From Hypsibius dujardini (Eukaryota > Tardigrada > Eutardigrada > Parachela > Hypsibiidae), in contig LRSR01000175.1 of the NCBI GenBank assembly GCA_001579985.1, forward strand, positions 1 through 24,781: a stretch of 24,781 nt of DNA, read 5' to 3'. Of this stretch, positions 9,194-20,960 are shown one piece after another; position 1 is the first letter of the stretch; every line of letters begins with the position of its first letter. Below the pieces are notes generated by a model. The model was not told the origin of the DNA. It worked only from the letters and a program-made list of their open reading frames with translations, and searched no databases. The translations under genes were made by a program, and so were the position numbers.

Positions 9194-10474
9194 CGGCCAA
9201 CTATGCGGCCAACCGTGCCTTCTTGTAATTTTGTTTTACACTTTCAATTACAAACTGTGAGGATTGTACAGAAACTGCCGTAGACTTTGCTTTTTCATTG
9301 TGGGTTGAAGGCGCTGAGAGAGGTCAGAATTTTGTAGCGTCCAGCCCCGCGCTTTGTTGTTTATCACTGCTGTTCTTGTTGGCGATTGCACATTTATTTT
9401 CAACGTTTCAGCTCGATGTGTATTAAAGTACGAAGCTTTCAATGCAGCGGCAACCTTGAGAACTTCGTCTTCCGAAAAAATACAGGCAATTAACACACGC
9501 CAGCAAATTTCAAGGGTCATTTCACTCAGAATGCCAAAATCCAGCACGCTAGTGTCTTTCCCTGGGTTCGCCTAGAGTACCAGCGCACTCAGTAGCAGTA
9601 AGAAAGTAGTGCGGTGGCATTTGGTTGTTCATTTCGCCAACATAACTTACACAGAACTTACTGCCATCGTCCAGATATGGCTGCAGTGTCAGGAACTTGT
9701 AGTACTGTACTGCCCGGGCATAAAGTGAGGGGGGGGGGGGAAATCGTCCGAAGGCGGCGCTACAGGTGCGCGAAGCTAACGCGGCATTACAGTACTTGTC
9801 CACCATACTCTCGCTGGCAAAATCCACGAATGCGCAGACAATAAACGGTCAATTGCTACGATTTCCCCTCGGCAAGCTGGTTAACCTTTACCATGTGAAC
9901 ACCAACACTTTCCGGCGCAATTGCCTTGGGATCAGTATCGACCGGAAGACCTTTCAGGAACGTGCCACGCCTGTCTCGTTGTCCGTCCCCGACAGTCCTT
10001 CCCCAGTGTCGTTAAAAGCGTCCTGTGTCACTGTGACATTCACGCCTTCCACAACCGTGGAGACATTCTCCGCAACTTCCACGCGAATCATGATGTTCGC
10101 CTGTTGACAAGGAAAGAACCAAGAATCGGATAAACCCAATCGGGCGCTTCACTGAACGAAGCGCGTTTACGCAGTTTGACGGATCATCAAGCTCACAGTG
10201 GAACACATTAGATCATCCGCCCCATCGTGCTTTGAGTCATCAGCTTCGAGCTTGCCCAGAGCTTTGTCGAAAATCCGATCAAAATGGTCACCTTCCAGAG
10301 TCGTCCTAAAAAAGTAAAAAGCATAAAATTGAATGATACAACGCTTGCAACGGCTATACCGTTCACGCCAGTTCAGGTGCTAGCTGGATCAGACATGATC
10401 TGTGATCCGAACAGTTTTTTTCTGTCACACTGTAGTTTAGTCTCTAAAAAAAGCAGAAAAACCTTTCTACACTA
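9194..10474. other. 3' flank of the unrecognised gene; no supported coding region
   Basis: This contains a 12-G run (9729-9740), a candidate AATAAA at 9840-9845 and a short hairpin (GCGCTTCACTGAACGAAGCGC region, 10143-10163). Several 60-110 codon open frames occur on both strands (9549-10206), but none shows a domain I recognise and none joins into a longer splice-consistent frame. It may include the 3' UTR of the upstream gene. Confidence 0.5.
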
Positions 10475-10781
10475 AGGGTATCCAAAGTTCGATTATTTGC
10501 CGTGATTATCTCGCTAATTCAAACTCGCTAATCTCCCTGGTTTTGCACGCCAATGCAACGGTGACACGAGGACACGCCCCCTGGCTTACCTGAGGCTGTG
10601 TCTCCTTCGCTAATCTCAATTCACATGGACCACTCACAAGACAGATGCACACAATTAGCGAGCAGATAACCGAGAAAAGCAGCTCCTTGGCTGCTTTTTT
10701 CGCTTATCTTCAAAACCAGGGAGATTAGCGAGTTTGAATTAGCGAGATAATCGCTGCAAATAATCGAACTTTGAATACCCT
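10475..10781. mobile_element. TA-flanked MITE with about 70-bp terminal inverted repeats
   Basis: The ends AGGGTATCCAAAGTTCGATT and AGGGTATTCAAAGTTCGATT (complement strand) are continued by arms of about 70 bp matching with few mismatches, as far as CTCCCTGGTTTTG. The flanks are TA (10473-10474, 10782-10783). The length is 307 bp. The interior has short GCTAATCTC-like echoes of the arms and no ORF. It lies upstream of PSME4. Confidence 0.85.
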
Positions 10782-10869
10782 TACTCTAGACCAGCAAAAC
10801 GGCAACAGCTGATTTTCCGAAGTGTTGTGCCAGGATGCGTCTCCAAACGGCCCACCAAATTATATACAG

Positions 10870-10978
10870 ACGTGGCCACAAAGTAGCGCTGCCCGAGTTA
10901 AGCTATTTAGCTCGTTCCGTGCGGGCTAGCGAGATAAAGGCTTGACTCGAGCAGAGCTATCTTGTGGTCACGTGTGCA
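10870..10978. repeat. Diverged inverted repeat upstream of PSME4
   Basis: ACGTGGCCACAAAGTAGCGC and the following CCGAGTTAAGC are answered in complement by GCTTGACTCGAGC and TTGTGGTCACGT on the right, at about 80 % identity over some 34 bp. The motif CCGAGTTAAGC plus about 15 following bases resembles the interior of the foldback at 7110-7234. It is probably an older element. No flanking duplication is clear. Confidence 0.55.
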
Positions 10979-11419
10979 GTCGAATGGCGGGCCGTGCAGT
11001 TACCTCTTTTAATCCCAAAGTGAGTTGAACGTGGACGTTTTTGCTAATACTTCCTTGGGAAATTTTGACACCGGTACCTTTTTAAATTACTACTTAGTAT
11101 TTAGTTTATCTTGTGGGCAATCGAGTGGTAAGCCATTAAGGGTTTTATGCAATCGGCGCAACTCCGGGTGCTCCATCCCCGTACAGTAGTTGCAGTTCGC
11201 ATGATGTTTGATAGCTATCCGACTAGATTGATTGTTCGATTGTTCGATTCGAAGTGATTTGAATACAAAGTCGTACTATTCATTCCGTCAGAACAAATTG
11301 AGACTCTGACTTCAGTAACTTGAATGGATGAATCGATTGATTTGCTTGCTTTCAAAATTTGTCATTTTCTCGTGCTCAGAGTGATTTTATGGTGTGGATT
11401 GTTTTGCAGGGGAGGCAAA
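10979..11419. other. PSME4 upstream/leader region
   Basis: I see no coding region. A good acceptor (TTGTTTTGCAG, ending 11409) lies 10 bp before the PSME4 start codon, so a noncoding first exon and 5' UTR intron upstream are likely. An in-frame ATG at 11324 would add 32 mostly hydrophobic residues if that intron were unspliced; PA200 relatives do not suggest such an extension. Confidence 0.5.
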
Positions 11420-12685
11420 ATGGAAATCAATCTACCGGACACGGAGTTTCAGCTAGATGTAGAAGATCTCGACGAAGCGGAGAATGAGGAGGAAGATCTG
11501 GAGCATCCGGGGATATGCGGCCACGCAGGCCTCTCCCGCAAGTTCGCGCATCACTACCAGCAGCAGCTGAGTGCCAATTTCTTGCTGCCGTACTCAGCCC
11601 AACTGGACGCGGAGTCTTCGCTTTGGATGCAAGAAATCAAGGAAGGATTGGCTAAATCTGTCATTCTAGGCGACTTCAGGCCCGGCCTGATTATATGGTC
11701 TACGCGGCTTGAACAGTACATGCGACTGTTTGGTAGGAAATTCACGAAAGAGGATCATATTCAGCTGGTCAAGCTGTATTTCGAGCTGGTGACGGATGCA
11801 AACATGGAAATGTCCCTTATTTCAAGAATGTGCCAGGTATGTGTGCGTGGATATGTCCTGTGTCTCAGTCGTCGATTGATTGATTGATTTTAAATCATGG
11901 ATCAGTTTCAGTTCAAGTAAAATTGGCTGCTGCAGACGGGGCACCGCACGAGTCAACGATTGATTTATCAATTGCGGTTGCGGACGTTAAATTATTATTA
12001 AAAAAATTCGATAAATAAAAGACGTTCAATTCTGGGCAGTGTTCGCTCCTTATGTCGACCAGTGATTATTGCATATCTTTCAGAGTTGTTGGTTTTATTT
12101 TATGTATATTGTTAACGGTACGAGCTCGTATTATTTTAACTAAACCTCATACGGGAAAGTAAAGCTCGGTTCAAGTCGATTTGATTCATGTGTTTTGGTT
12201 TGCCTTCCAGATTTTGTGCGACCTCCTCCGTAAGACCGAACTGATTTCTCCGACGGATTTGCAGTTGTCGTGGAGGAAGCTCTACGAAACATATGAACGC
12301 ATTCAGTACGATCGGGACCAGTGTAAGACCATCTGGAAATTTCGGCTCGCCGTGCTGGTTTTAATTAGAAGATGCTTCCGTTATTAAGGGCATGGACTAC
12401 TGCAAGTCCCCGACAGTCTCGGGACTAATTTTACTCTCGTCTTGAACTGCTGCCGATGCTACTTCCCTCGAGGTAATTCTGCCTGTAGCACGCTCTATGA
12501 ACTGTGAAAGTCTGTAGGAGGCTTTTCGCACTCACCAAAAATCATCAATGGACGCAATCACAGCGCCACATGCCGACAAACAAGCAGACTGAACAGACAG
12601 ACAGACAGACAGGTAGACAGACAGACGGATAGACACACAGGCAGACAGACACACAGACAGACACACAGACGGATAGAGACACAGG

Positions 12686-12718
<33 letters not shown>

Positions 12719-15602
12719 GGACATGAGCCGCCATACAGAGAGACAGACGAATAGACAAACAGATAAATAGTTAGACAATTTGTGTTTCCAAAATATACAA
12801 CGCCGAGCATTATATGGCAATAGCCGCACCACAGAAATGGTACGTACATGTAATTTGAACCACCATTACAGTGTTTGTTGTTGTTTAGATGCAACACGGG
12901 AAATGCTGGACACTTGGTAAGCTTGGGGTCTGTAGATGCTTTTTCTGGTCGATTGGAAAATTGTTCGCAAACCTAACCTGCATGCCCCCACTCATGCCGT
13001 TTATGAACCCTGTCGGTTTTCTGTTTTCAGGCGGCCTCTTCTGTGTCCCCACGCCCCTTCCATGAAAAAGGTATTATTTCTTAATTTTCTTGGCACAGTC
13101 TGCGCCTGGAACTGATTGCTGTTGATTTTTTATATTGAAACTTGGATGTTTTGTGATGTAGGGTATTCGATACTTTGCCCACTTCTTACCGACTGTCATG
13201 GCTCCTGGTGAAGAGCATTGGCGGCTGTGGTTTGACGAGTTCCTCGGATTATGGTTGTCCTTTGCCAGCGTCACATCCTGGGAAAACGATATCATTTCCC
13301 TCTTCTGTCGCCTTGCCCTGGACAATCTTGGACGCGTGGATTGGACTCCCTACATCTCTGTCATTTTCACCAAATTTCTTCGCAACCTCCGCTTGCCCGT
13401 GGGAAAGAAGCGAGTGAAACTGACGGGGGAAAAGAAGTCATTCGATATCGCCAGTGCGGCCATCTGGCCAGCATGTATGCTACACGAGGACCTCTGCCTA
13501 ACCGCGCTTGAAGATCTCTTTAAAGCGGTGGAACTGTATTTTCATCCCTCAAACTACGGCGACTGGACTGCAAAGTTGTCCAGCATGTTGATGAAGATCC
13601 CCCAGTGCATCGTTGGGCGTGTGAATTTGGAGAGGTAATCAGTCACTCACAAGCTCCTGTGACTTGTTTTTTGCCCTGTCTCGATCAAGTTTTTGAATAT
13701 GTTATTGTTATTTCTCATTCAGATATAAGAAACCGTCCTGGTTGCCGGCTGTTCCAGTTACAGCACACTTATCAGACGACAGAATACGCCGTTTCGCTCT
13801 TGCCATGAAGCCGATCCTTCTGCTCAACATGTACAGTAAACATATCGGCATGCGGCTGGAAACATTGTTTGCTCTAAAGAATTTGGCGGAGCTAGTTCCA
13901 GACTTGATTGTGGTAAGTTGTGAAATCCGTAACCGGTTCTGCTTCACTCTTACAGAGGAACAAGACTGGGCTACGGTATTCCATGTAATATTATATTGAG
14001 CTGTAGTATTCTGACTTCGGTTTCACTTGTTTTAGCCGGAACTTCTTGAGCGGCTTTATCCGGCACTCGATTCTCTAACTGAACCACACAGGTTGACTGC
14101 GTCCATGTCCGCAGTGACCATCTGCATGCGAAGCCTCTTCAGCATCGAGCAAGGCCGATCTCATGTCTTGCCCCTTCTTATGGCCGTCCTTCCGGGCATC
14201 GATTCAAACGATTATCGGAAATCTACATGCACCTTCTCCTTTCTGACATGCTTAGTTTCTATGGTCCCACTGGAGGATTGCTCGGACTCTGCGGATCGGA
14301 CTGATCTTTCGGAGGAAGAACGCTCGGTATGCAATAAACCAGAAATCAGATTATGAAGCCATGGAACCGACATAGACTGGTCAGTAGGACTTGTTGTTTG
14401 ACTAGCACCTTTTATCTTTTAACAGCTCTGTCACGCTAGTGCTGGGTTCGAGGAGTTTGCTCTGCAGTGCTTTGACCGGTGCTTGATATACATCTCCAAC
14501 TCAACTAACGATCTCCACGGTCGGCATGACTCTGTCTCGCGGGGTACGTCGCATCCATATTCCTCTCGTAACACTTGTCATCCTTCCTCCGCTAGCAGAA
14601 CTATCTCTCTTATCACAGATATCAACGAACGAATGACCCGCGAAGAAAAGTTCACTCGACTCGGCATGTCATCCCTAGTAGCAACGATCATATACCAGTG
14701 CTCTGACCAGATATGTGCGTCCGTCCTGCAACAGCTGTACAGCTTTGTATCCAGTCGATACCTGTCCTACAACCACTACACGGGCGCGGCGGTGGCCAGC
14801 TTCTGCGCTATGGCTGTTCGACTGCGACCGGCTGTAGCTGAGAAAGTGATCTTCGAGCCGATATTGAAGCTTCTCAGAGATCGCGTTAGAAGTAAGATTC
14901 ATTGTAGGGGCTGTTTTTCATCCTGTTGTTCTAATAATGTATCTTTCTTTTGTTTTTAGTTGCAGCAAAAGATCTTGCAGTGAATGAGGAAATGGATGAA
15001 GAAATAGCTTGGACAGTTAAGCTGGCTGCTGAAGTTCTGGGATCTTCCGGGCGTATTGTTCTCAATTCACAACGGTCTTCTCTGGTCCAGTGTATGGAGA
15101 CTCTTCTCCTCACCAAATGTTCGCTGCTGTACAAGCTGGTCGTGGTGCTCTTCAGGTCCTGTCTACGCGGTCTTCTCCTCACGTTCCCCACGAACATGAG
15201 ATCCGTTAACTCAGAAGAGTTGGGTGTGGCACCTGATGAATTTCTGCCTATCCGACATTGGTGTCAGAGTATCCCCCAACGAAGTTTGAAGGTGGAATGG
15301 TATGTGCCGAACGACGCAGAAGTTGACTTTGCCGAGGAACTGATCAGGCAGTTTTTGGAACCAGCTTTGGAAATATTAAGGTTCGTTTATGTTGTTTAAT
15401 GGAGGAAAAACCAGACCCGTATGGTAGACGACTCCGGCGAGTGGTCCGGTCGAGTGATAGACAGTAGACGGACGGACGGAGAGACCTACAGATAGACAGA
15501 CAGACGGACGGAGAGACCTACAGATAGACAGACAGACCTACAGATAGACAGACAGACGGACAGACGGACAGACAGAAAGTCCAGACCAGATAGACAAAAC
15601 AA

Positions 15603-15664
<62 letters not shown>

Positions 15665-15684
15665 NGACAGACAGACAGACAGAC

Positions 15685-15760
<76 letters not shown>

Positions 15761-18700
15761 CGACAGACCGACAGAGAGACAGACAGATAGACAGACCGAC
15801 AGACAGACAGACAGACAAACAGACAAACAGACAAACAGACAAACAGACAAACAGACAGGTAGACAGGCAAGCAGGCCGACAGATAGCGAGACAGATCGCA
15901 AGGCAGTTGAACATAGTATAGGCAGTCGATGAGATTATACATCCGCACAGATAGACAACGATGTTGAAAAGGCAAAGGGATGGCTTTGTGATTGTTTGCC
16001 TTATTTCAGATTTCATGCTGATGGCAGCCAGCCACTTGACCGGAAAGAACTGGAACGGACTTTGTTGTTGGTGGAGATGTTTGTCGCAGGAGCAGCGATA
16101 CGTTTTCCCTTTGACAGCGCTACGGTTAACCAAATTCTGCCTTGCGAAACCGCCGTCAAAATCTACTCGATCTCACCGGACCCCATAATCTGTACGAGCG
16201 AGCGGGAGATTCTTATTGCTGGCCGGCCGGCTCGACAGTACCTCTTCGATGTCATCCAGCCGGTGCTAAGGAAGATCTCGCTGGACGACGAGGACGATGT
16301 TAAATCCATCAAGATTGTTCTGCGGATATTTCGCTCATTGATGTTTTTTCGCGGGCTGGAGAACGAGGAGGTCCAAAGCAGGATCAAGGGCCACATCGTG
16401 ACAGGAAAACAGCTAGGACGGAATTTGGGTTTTCGAAACGAGCAGTTGCGACTGCTGCTGTTCGAGCGCGTGGCCATCCAGCATCTTCGACGGCACTATG
16501 TAAGTGGGAATTATAGCTAAATAATAACACGTTGCGCTTTTCTGCACGCCCTGCTGATTTTCAGGATCACCGCGGATCCCCTTTGACGAAGCTTCGCCTT
16601 GCTGTTCTGATGGAAATGATCCAACTGGCAACTGGGCCGTACAGGGACATCCGAATCTTGGGACAGAACTACTTCACGGACGGCATGAACAACATTCGGT
16701 AGTGACTTTTTCGCTTCAAACGCGTGTTCGTTATCTCCTGATTGTTCGGTCATTTACCTTTCGCTCCCCTTTTCTCAGATTTGCCTATCGTGCCTTTGTG
16801 GATGAAATCCTGAACAAACTCGACCAAAGTCTTGGTGATGTCGAACAGAAAGCTCAGATGAAAGGCAGTTTGTACCTGATTCTCGGCGGACGGGGTGGGA
16901 GTCTGGTGAACAAGCACGACTGGCATACACTCGCCAAATGTTTCCCTGCTTTGCTAAAAGTAGCAAGTGACAGCAGAACCGCAACCGCAATCTTTGACAA
17001 ACTCGCAGAAAGAATGGATCGTAACTTCTCCACGACCATGATTCGCATTCACGCAGCGGAGGGGGCGAGTCGAGTGGCGGATGAGATGCTGAATTTGCTA
17101 GACCCCGCAGTTATTGGCTCGACTGACGAGCGATCAGCGCAGCGGGTTGTGGTTTGGAATAAACGACTGGAGGAAAGTGCGGAGAACGAACGGCTTTTTC
17201 TGTCATTGAGCCACTCCTTGATCGACTTTGTCCGCGAGCGCGTCACGAAACCGAAAAATTTCCATTTCGCGCTTTTTGTGCTCTCATTTCTCGGTAAAAA
17301 TAATTTGAAATTTTACTAATACAAAGAGTACCAGGCAAACGCTATGGGTTGAATCGCTACATCGGTTGAATCCGTGGGGTGGCGGAGGGCGCCACAAGTG
17401 TAAATTGTAAACGACACTCATTCAATTTACACTTGTGGCGCCCTCTGTCACCCCACCGATTCAACCCATGTGGCGGTTCAACCCATAGCGTTTGCCTGGT
17501 ATGTGTTAACGGCGTTTAATTGTCGTTTCAGTTCGTCGGGACGTCGCTCTGTCAGTGGACCTCGCGAATGTCTTTATGGACAACTGGGCTAATACTTCTT
17601 CCGACAAGGCCCGAGCACTGGCAAAGCATCCCATTTTGAGTGTGATGCGGTGTATTAAGAGGCCGATCATCCGCACCACACTGAACGGCCTCGACAAGAA
17701 CGTGCCGAAAGAATCAATGGGGGCGCCACAAGCGGGCATTCGTTCTGACAACTTGTGGCTCTGCTTTGACGAGAACCAGCTTCCACGGAACGAGAAAGAA
17801 TATGAAAGTAAATTGGCGTTTCGTTTTGGCGTTTCGTTTCGACGTTTCGTTTCGGCGTTTCGTTTCGACGTTTCGTTTCGACGTTTCGTTTCGACGTTTC
17901 GTTTCGGCGTTTCGGCAGTACTGTGTATAAGAAGCGATCCCATTTGCTCTTTATAAAGCTCCTGGTCTTCTCATTCTGCAGGTACCATATTCGTGGACAA
18001 GGCTCATCATGGTTATTATGGATTCCCCGACTCACTTCGAGTACGTATCAGTCACTCAGAAGTCCAGTACTCGTGCTTTATGTAACACGAGCGCACGTAA
18101 TAGATACGAATGTTAGCCGGACTCTTTTTGGCTTCCTGTTTTTACTTCGATGTATTTTACTTAGGTTGCAAGTCCCGTGAAAGATCAAGTCATAGCGGGC
18201 GATATGCCGAGTTCTCTCAGTTCAGTGGAACGGGCTGTCTACGACAAGATGATGGAGGAAGCTTACGTTGAAATTCTCATTCGCCTGATGTCAGTGGAGG
18301 ACTCCAAGCAGCACGGCAAATTTGATCAGTTCACTTACTGGATATTTCGCACTCTGTTCCGCCACTTCGAGGATGCCTTTCTGCCGATCTTTTTGCCTCA
18401 TCTTACGAGGCTGGTCTCTTCCAAGGATGAACATCAGCATCGCTGTGCGGCGGAGATTCTATCGGGCATTGTTCGGGGATCGAAACGTTGGCCCTACAAG
18501 AAACTGCTTCACATGTGGGATGTGGTGACTCCGCTGCTGAAGACGGCCTTGGCCAATTTGTCAACCGAATCTCTGGCTGACTGGGGTAGGACGCAACTCG
18601 ACTTATATTCCGAGCGTTTGTTTGGGATATTCATGCTGTTAGTTTTGCTTTAGGGGTATTTGCGCAGTTTGCGAACGAAGGTGACTCGCGGCGCAACTTT

Positions 18701-20150
18701 CCTCTAATTAAAATCTTTTTCGAGCTGCCAAGGACGGATACTTCCTTCCAGTCTTCGTCGCGTTTGTATGTTCTCCAAAGCGCTTTCTTCGGCTCCTTCG
18801 ACTGGCGCCGGAAGGAACTTCACACGAGGATTTTGGATTTGATGAAGGATCGAATCGAAGAACCCTATCGAGACCGGGTTAGTTCTATCTTTCAGGTCCA
18901 ATGATGCATTTTTGCAGTGAATCATTTTTGCCAGTTTGTCCATTTTTGCCTCTAATTTTCAATTCTCGCCGTCTTTCTACCAGGTCGCGTGGACTTTGTC
19001 CAATCTGTTTCGGAATGAAATACACTTGCCGACGACCAATCAATCCATCCAGCAGACTCCACGCCTAGTCGACTTCCTGACAGAGTACTACGACAAGATC
19101 AAAGCTTTGCTTCTTCCACCGAATCACCTGAACCATCTGAACCATCTGAACCATCTGAACCATCTGAACCACCCGATCCCGGGTCAGGGGGAACCAGCCA
19201 TGGCAATCTTCAAAACTTTGGTGAAGATGATCTCCCAGACCGTCATCCTTTCTTTGTCGTTTGGTCCACCCCAGTTACAAGTACGTCCGTCTTCTTCTTC
19301 TTCCATTGACCGACTCAGTTGTCTCTTTACAGTGTTCTGCATGTTGTAATGTTTTAGTGGTTTCTGCCGCTCCTTCTGCGCTTTGAAAACGACTCCCGCG
19401 ACGAAGAACTGCGAAACGATTGTCTGACTGCTCTGGCTTGCCTGTCGCAGATTGCGCTCTCACTGCCGGAGATTGAGGAGATGTTGACCCAGGTGGAGAC
19501 TGTTGTGGGCGACCAGACCGGCAATGTTCCTTGGCGGGACCGCGTCTTGGCGTTGGGCCATCTGCAGACCGTAGTGTTCAACAATTTCTTCACCATCAAG
19601 AGCAATTCCGACTGGGTTCAACGGGTGCATCGATTAGCAGTTCAGGTATGCTGCAGCAGGAGTTTCTTGCTGTTAACAACTGCAGTACTCTTCATTGTGC
19701 GATATCGTGCGGCCATTTTAGAATCTGGAAAATGAAAGTCTGGAAGTTCGAGAGACGGCATCAGTGACCCTCGCGGGCTTAGTTCAGTGCGGTTTCATCT
19801 CACTCGAGAAAAGCTTCCTGGATCAGTTCTTCCGTAAGAGCACGACCAAGTATCGTCTCGGGGAGGAGAAATCCGCCAAAGCTCTCCTCACTCGTCATGC
19901 CGGCATCCTGGGCCTTACGGCCTACATCTCAGCTTTCCCTTATTCGGTCGCGATACATACGCCGGATATCCTTGTCATTTTGAGCGGTCACGTGAACGAC
20001 CCACAGCCGATCAACCAAACTGTCTCGAACGCAATTAAGGACTTTCGACGAACTCATTTGGATAACTGGAGCGAGCATAAGAAACTCTTCTCGGAAGATC
20101 AACTGGAGCGCTTGACGGACCTTTTGGTCTCTCCCACGTACTACGCTTAG
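11420..20150 (+). CDS. PSME4: Proteasome activator complex subunit 4 (PA200/Blm10), complete
   Basis: PA200 is a HEAT-repeat solenoid that caps the 20S proteasome, opens its gate, and acts in degradation of acetylated histones in the nucleus. Exons: 11420-11836, 12211-12322, 12407-12472, 12889-12916, 13031-13070, 13162-13634, 13723-13912, 14036-14326, 14426-14543, 14619-14891, 14960-15380, 16010-16499, 16565-16698, 16779-17293, 17532-17807, 17982-18040, 18165-18585, 18654-18895, 18984-19280, 19358-19645, 19722-20150. They join to 1860 codons including TAG (1859 aa; vertebrate PA200 is about 1840). Collinear matches run the full length: YMRLFGRKFTKEDH, LWFDEFLGLW, ERLYPALDSLTEPHRLTA, NWSEHKKLFSEDQL and C-terminal LLVSPTYYA. 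The Tyr-Tyr-Ala end is the tail that docks in a 20S alpha pocket. The 75-nt intron 14544-14618 is in frame and stop-free, so it may be retained. Exon 19122-19175 carries an Asn-His-Leu repeat. Confidence 0.97.
12596..12720. repeat. (CAGA)n microsatellite in PSME4 intron
   Basis: Interrupted CAGA tetranucleotide repeats of about 125 bp lie in the intron between 12472 and 12889. The long minus-strand frames rich in Ser-Val-Cys-Leu come from this repeat and are not genes. Confidence 0.95.
14544..14618 (+). other. 75-nt in-frame intron (possible exitron) in PSME4
   Basis: GTACGT donor, pyrimidine-rich tract and ATCACAG acceptor enclose 25 codons with no stop. Removal shortens a variable loop to near the vertebrate PA200 length. 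Retention adds 25 Ser/Thr/His-rich residues and keeps the frame. Confidence 0.6.
15463..15868. repeat. Long (CAGA)n microsatellite in PSME4 intron, with one unresolved base
   Basis: About 400 bp of CAGA tetranucleotides with CAGT, CGGA, TAGA and AACA variants lies in the intron 15381-16009. The base at 15665 is N, as expected where an assembly cannot resolve the array. Frames over it (Ser-Val-Cys-Leu repeats) are artefacts. Confidence 0.97.
17331..17499 (+). mobile_element. TA-flanked MITE, family B copy 2 (in PSME4 intron)
   Basis: A 169-bp palindrome with ends CCAGGCAAACGCTATGGG and its complement, flanked by TA (17329-17330, 17500-17501). It shares the outer arms and the GGTGGCGGAGGGCGCCAC core with the copy at 2941-3113, while its central part is more nearly palindromic. 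It occupies most of the PSME4 intron 17294-17531, leaving about 67 bp of original intron. Confidence 0.85.
17816..17915. repeat. 13-bp tandem repeat (CGTTTCGTTTCGA) at the start of a PSME4 intron
   Basis: About seven copies of CGTTTCGTTTCGR begin only 9 bp after the donor at 17808 in the intron 17808-17981. It can be read without stops in several frames, which explains the spurious Arg/Phe- and Lys/Arg/Asn-rich ORFs across it. Confidence 0.9.
19122..19175 (+). repeat. Coding 9-bp repeat (Asn-His-Leu x5, then Asn-His-Pro) in PSME4
   Basis: Six 9-bp units AAYCAYCTG lie inside an exon and in frame, at about residues 1569-1586. The corresponding part of vertebrate PA200 is an acidic linker between helical repeats, a place where length change is tolerated. 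Confidence 0.9.
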
Positions 20151-20960
20151 TGGTCATGCCTTCTTGTTTGCATATCTTTTCTTTGGATTGTCTTGCTTGT
20201 ACGTTCTCCAGGATTAGATAATCCAGACGGGATGACAGTTGTTTTTACGACACTTTTCTGTAATACCTTTTCATGTGTGATGTGTTACGACTGAGAGAGT
20301 ACCTCTTGTTTGGGTATCTGCCATAAATCACCAAAACACCAATGAATTCGCTCCTGCTTGAGTACGAGTACAGTTGAGTAGATGTTTTCAACCCATGTCA
20401 GAATTAGACAGCTAAAGTAAACTTCGGGAGTGCTGTGTGTAGCCTGTGAGATATTTTGTGACCCATCCATCCAAACCGTATGTAAGCGGTTAACAATGAA
20501 TTTCCATCTTTTACTCGTCGCCACGATTTCGCAGCCAGCAGTCCGCCGATGCGGGTCGCTAAATTTAACGACTCCGAACAGTCATGAAGTCAGCACAACA
20601 TGTCAGCATGTCAGCATGAAGTCCCTGCATAGTCAGCGACCTCTATAGGGAGCTTTTTTCAACTGTCAACCGAAAAAGTATTTCGTTTTTAAAACATGTT
20701 CCCATAATTGTTTTCCTATCTGATATGCGTTCCACTGGGGTCATCAATTATTGTCTGTCGCTTAGGACCTTGATGATAGCCAAAATCTGTGTGGAAGTTG
20801 TGATTCCAGGGTGGCCCATTCCAGGATCCTTTCCTCACAGTACGAGCATCGTACTGTGGCATGCCATCAAATTTGCCGGCTTGAAATTAAAAATATAGTT
20901 TTAATTGCTTCGCGGATATAACAATTCATCACCGCAGAATTGCTACGTGCCACGCAGAAT
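20151..20960. other. Intergenic region between PSME4 and TTLL12
   Basis: About 810 bp with no supported coding frame. It must hold the PSME4 3' end and the TTLL12 promoter/leader. I find no AATAAA. A small direct repeat (GTCAGCA, 20588-20620) is present. An acceptor-like CACCGCAG ends at 20937, so a 5' UTR intron of TTLL12 is possible. Confidence 0.6.

Noticed and set aside
9549-10206. Possible gene or retroelement fragment (open frames on both strands, a Cys-His spaced stretch near 9985-10050)
   Set aside because: No frame is longer than about 110 codons, there are no convincing splice joins, and the Cys/His spacing is too loose to call a zinc-knuckle or reverse-transcriptase end.
11324-11419. 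32-residue N-terminal extension of PSME4
   Set aside because: It is hydrophobic and has no PA200 counterpart; a good acceptor at 11408-11409 marks this as 5' UTR intron.
15486-16133. Long minus-strand open frames rich in Ser-Val-Cys-Leu (also 12532-12897)
   Set aside because: They are translations of the CAGA microsatellites inside PSME4 introns; three overlapping frames are open at once.
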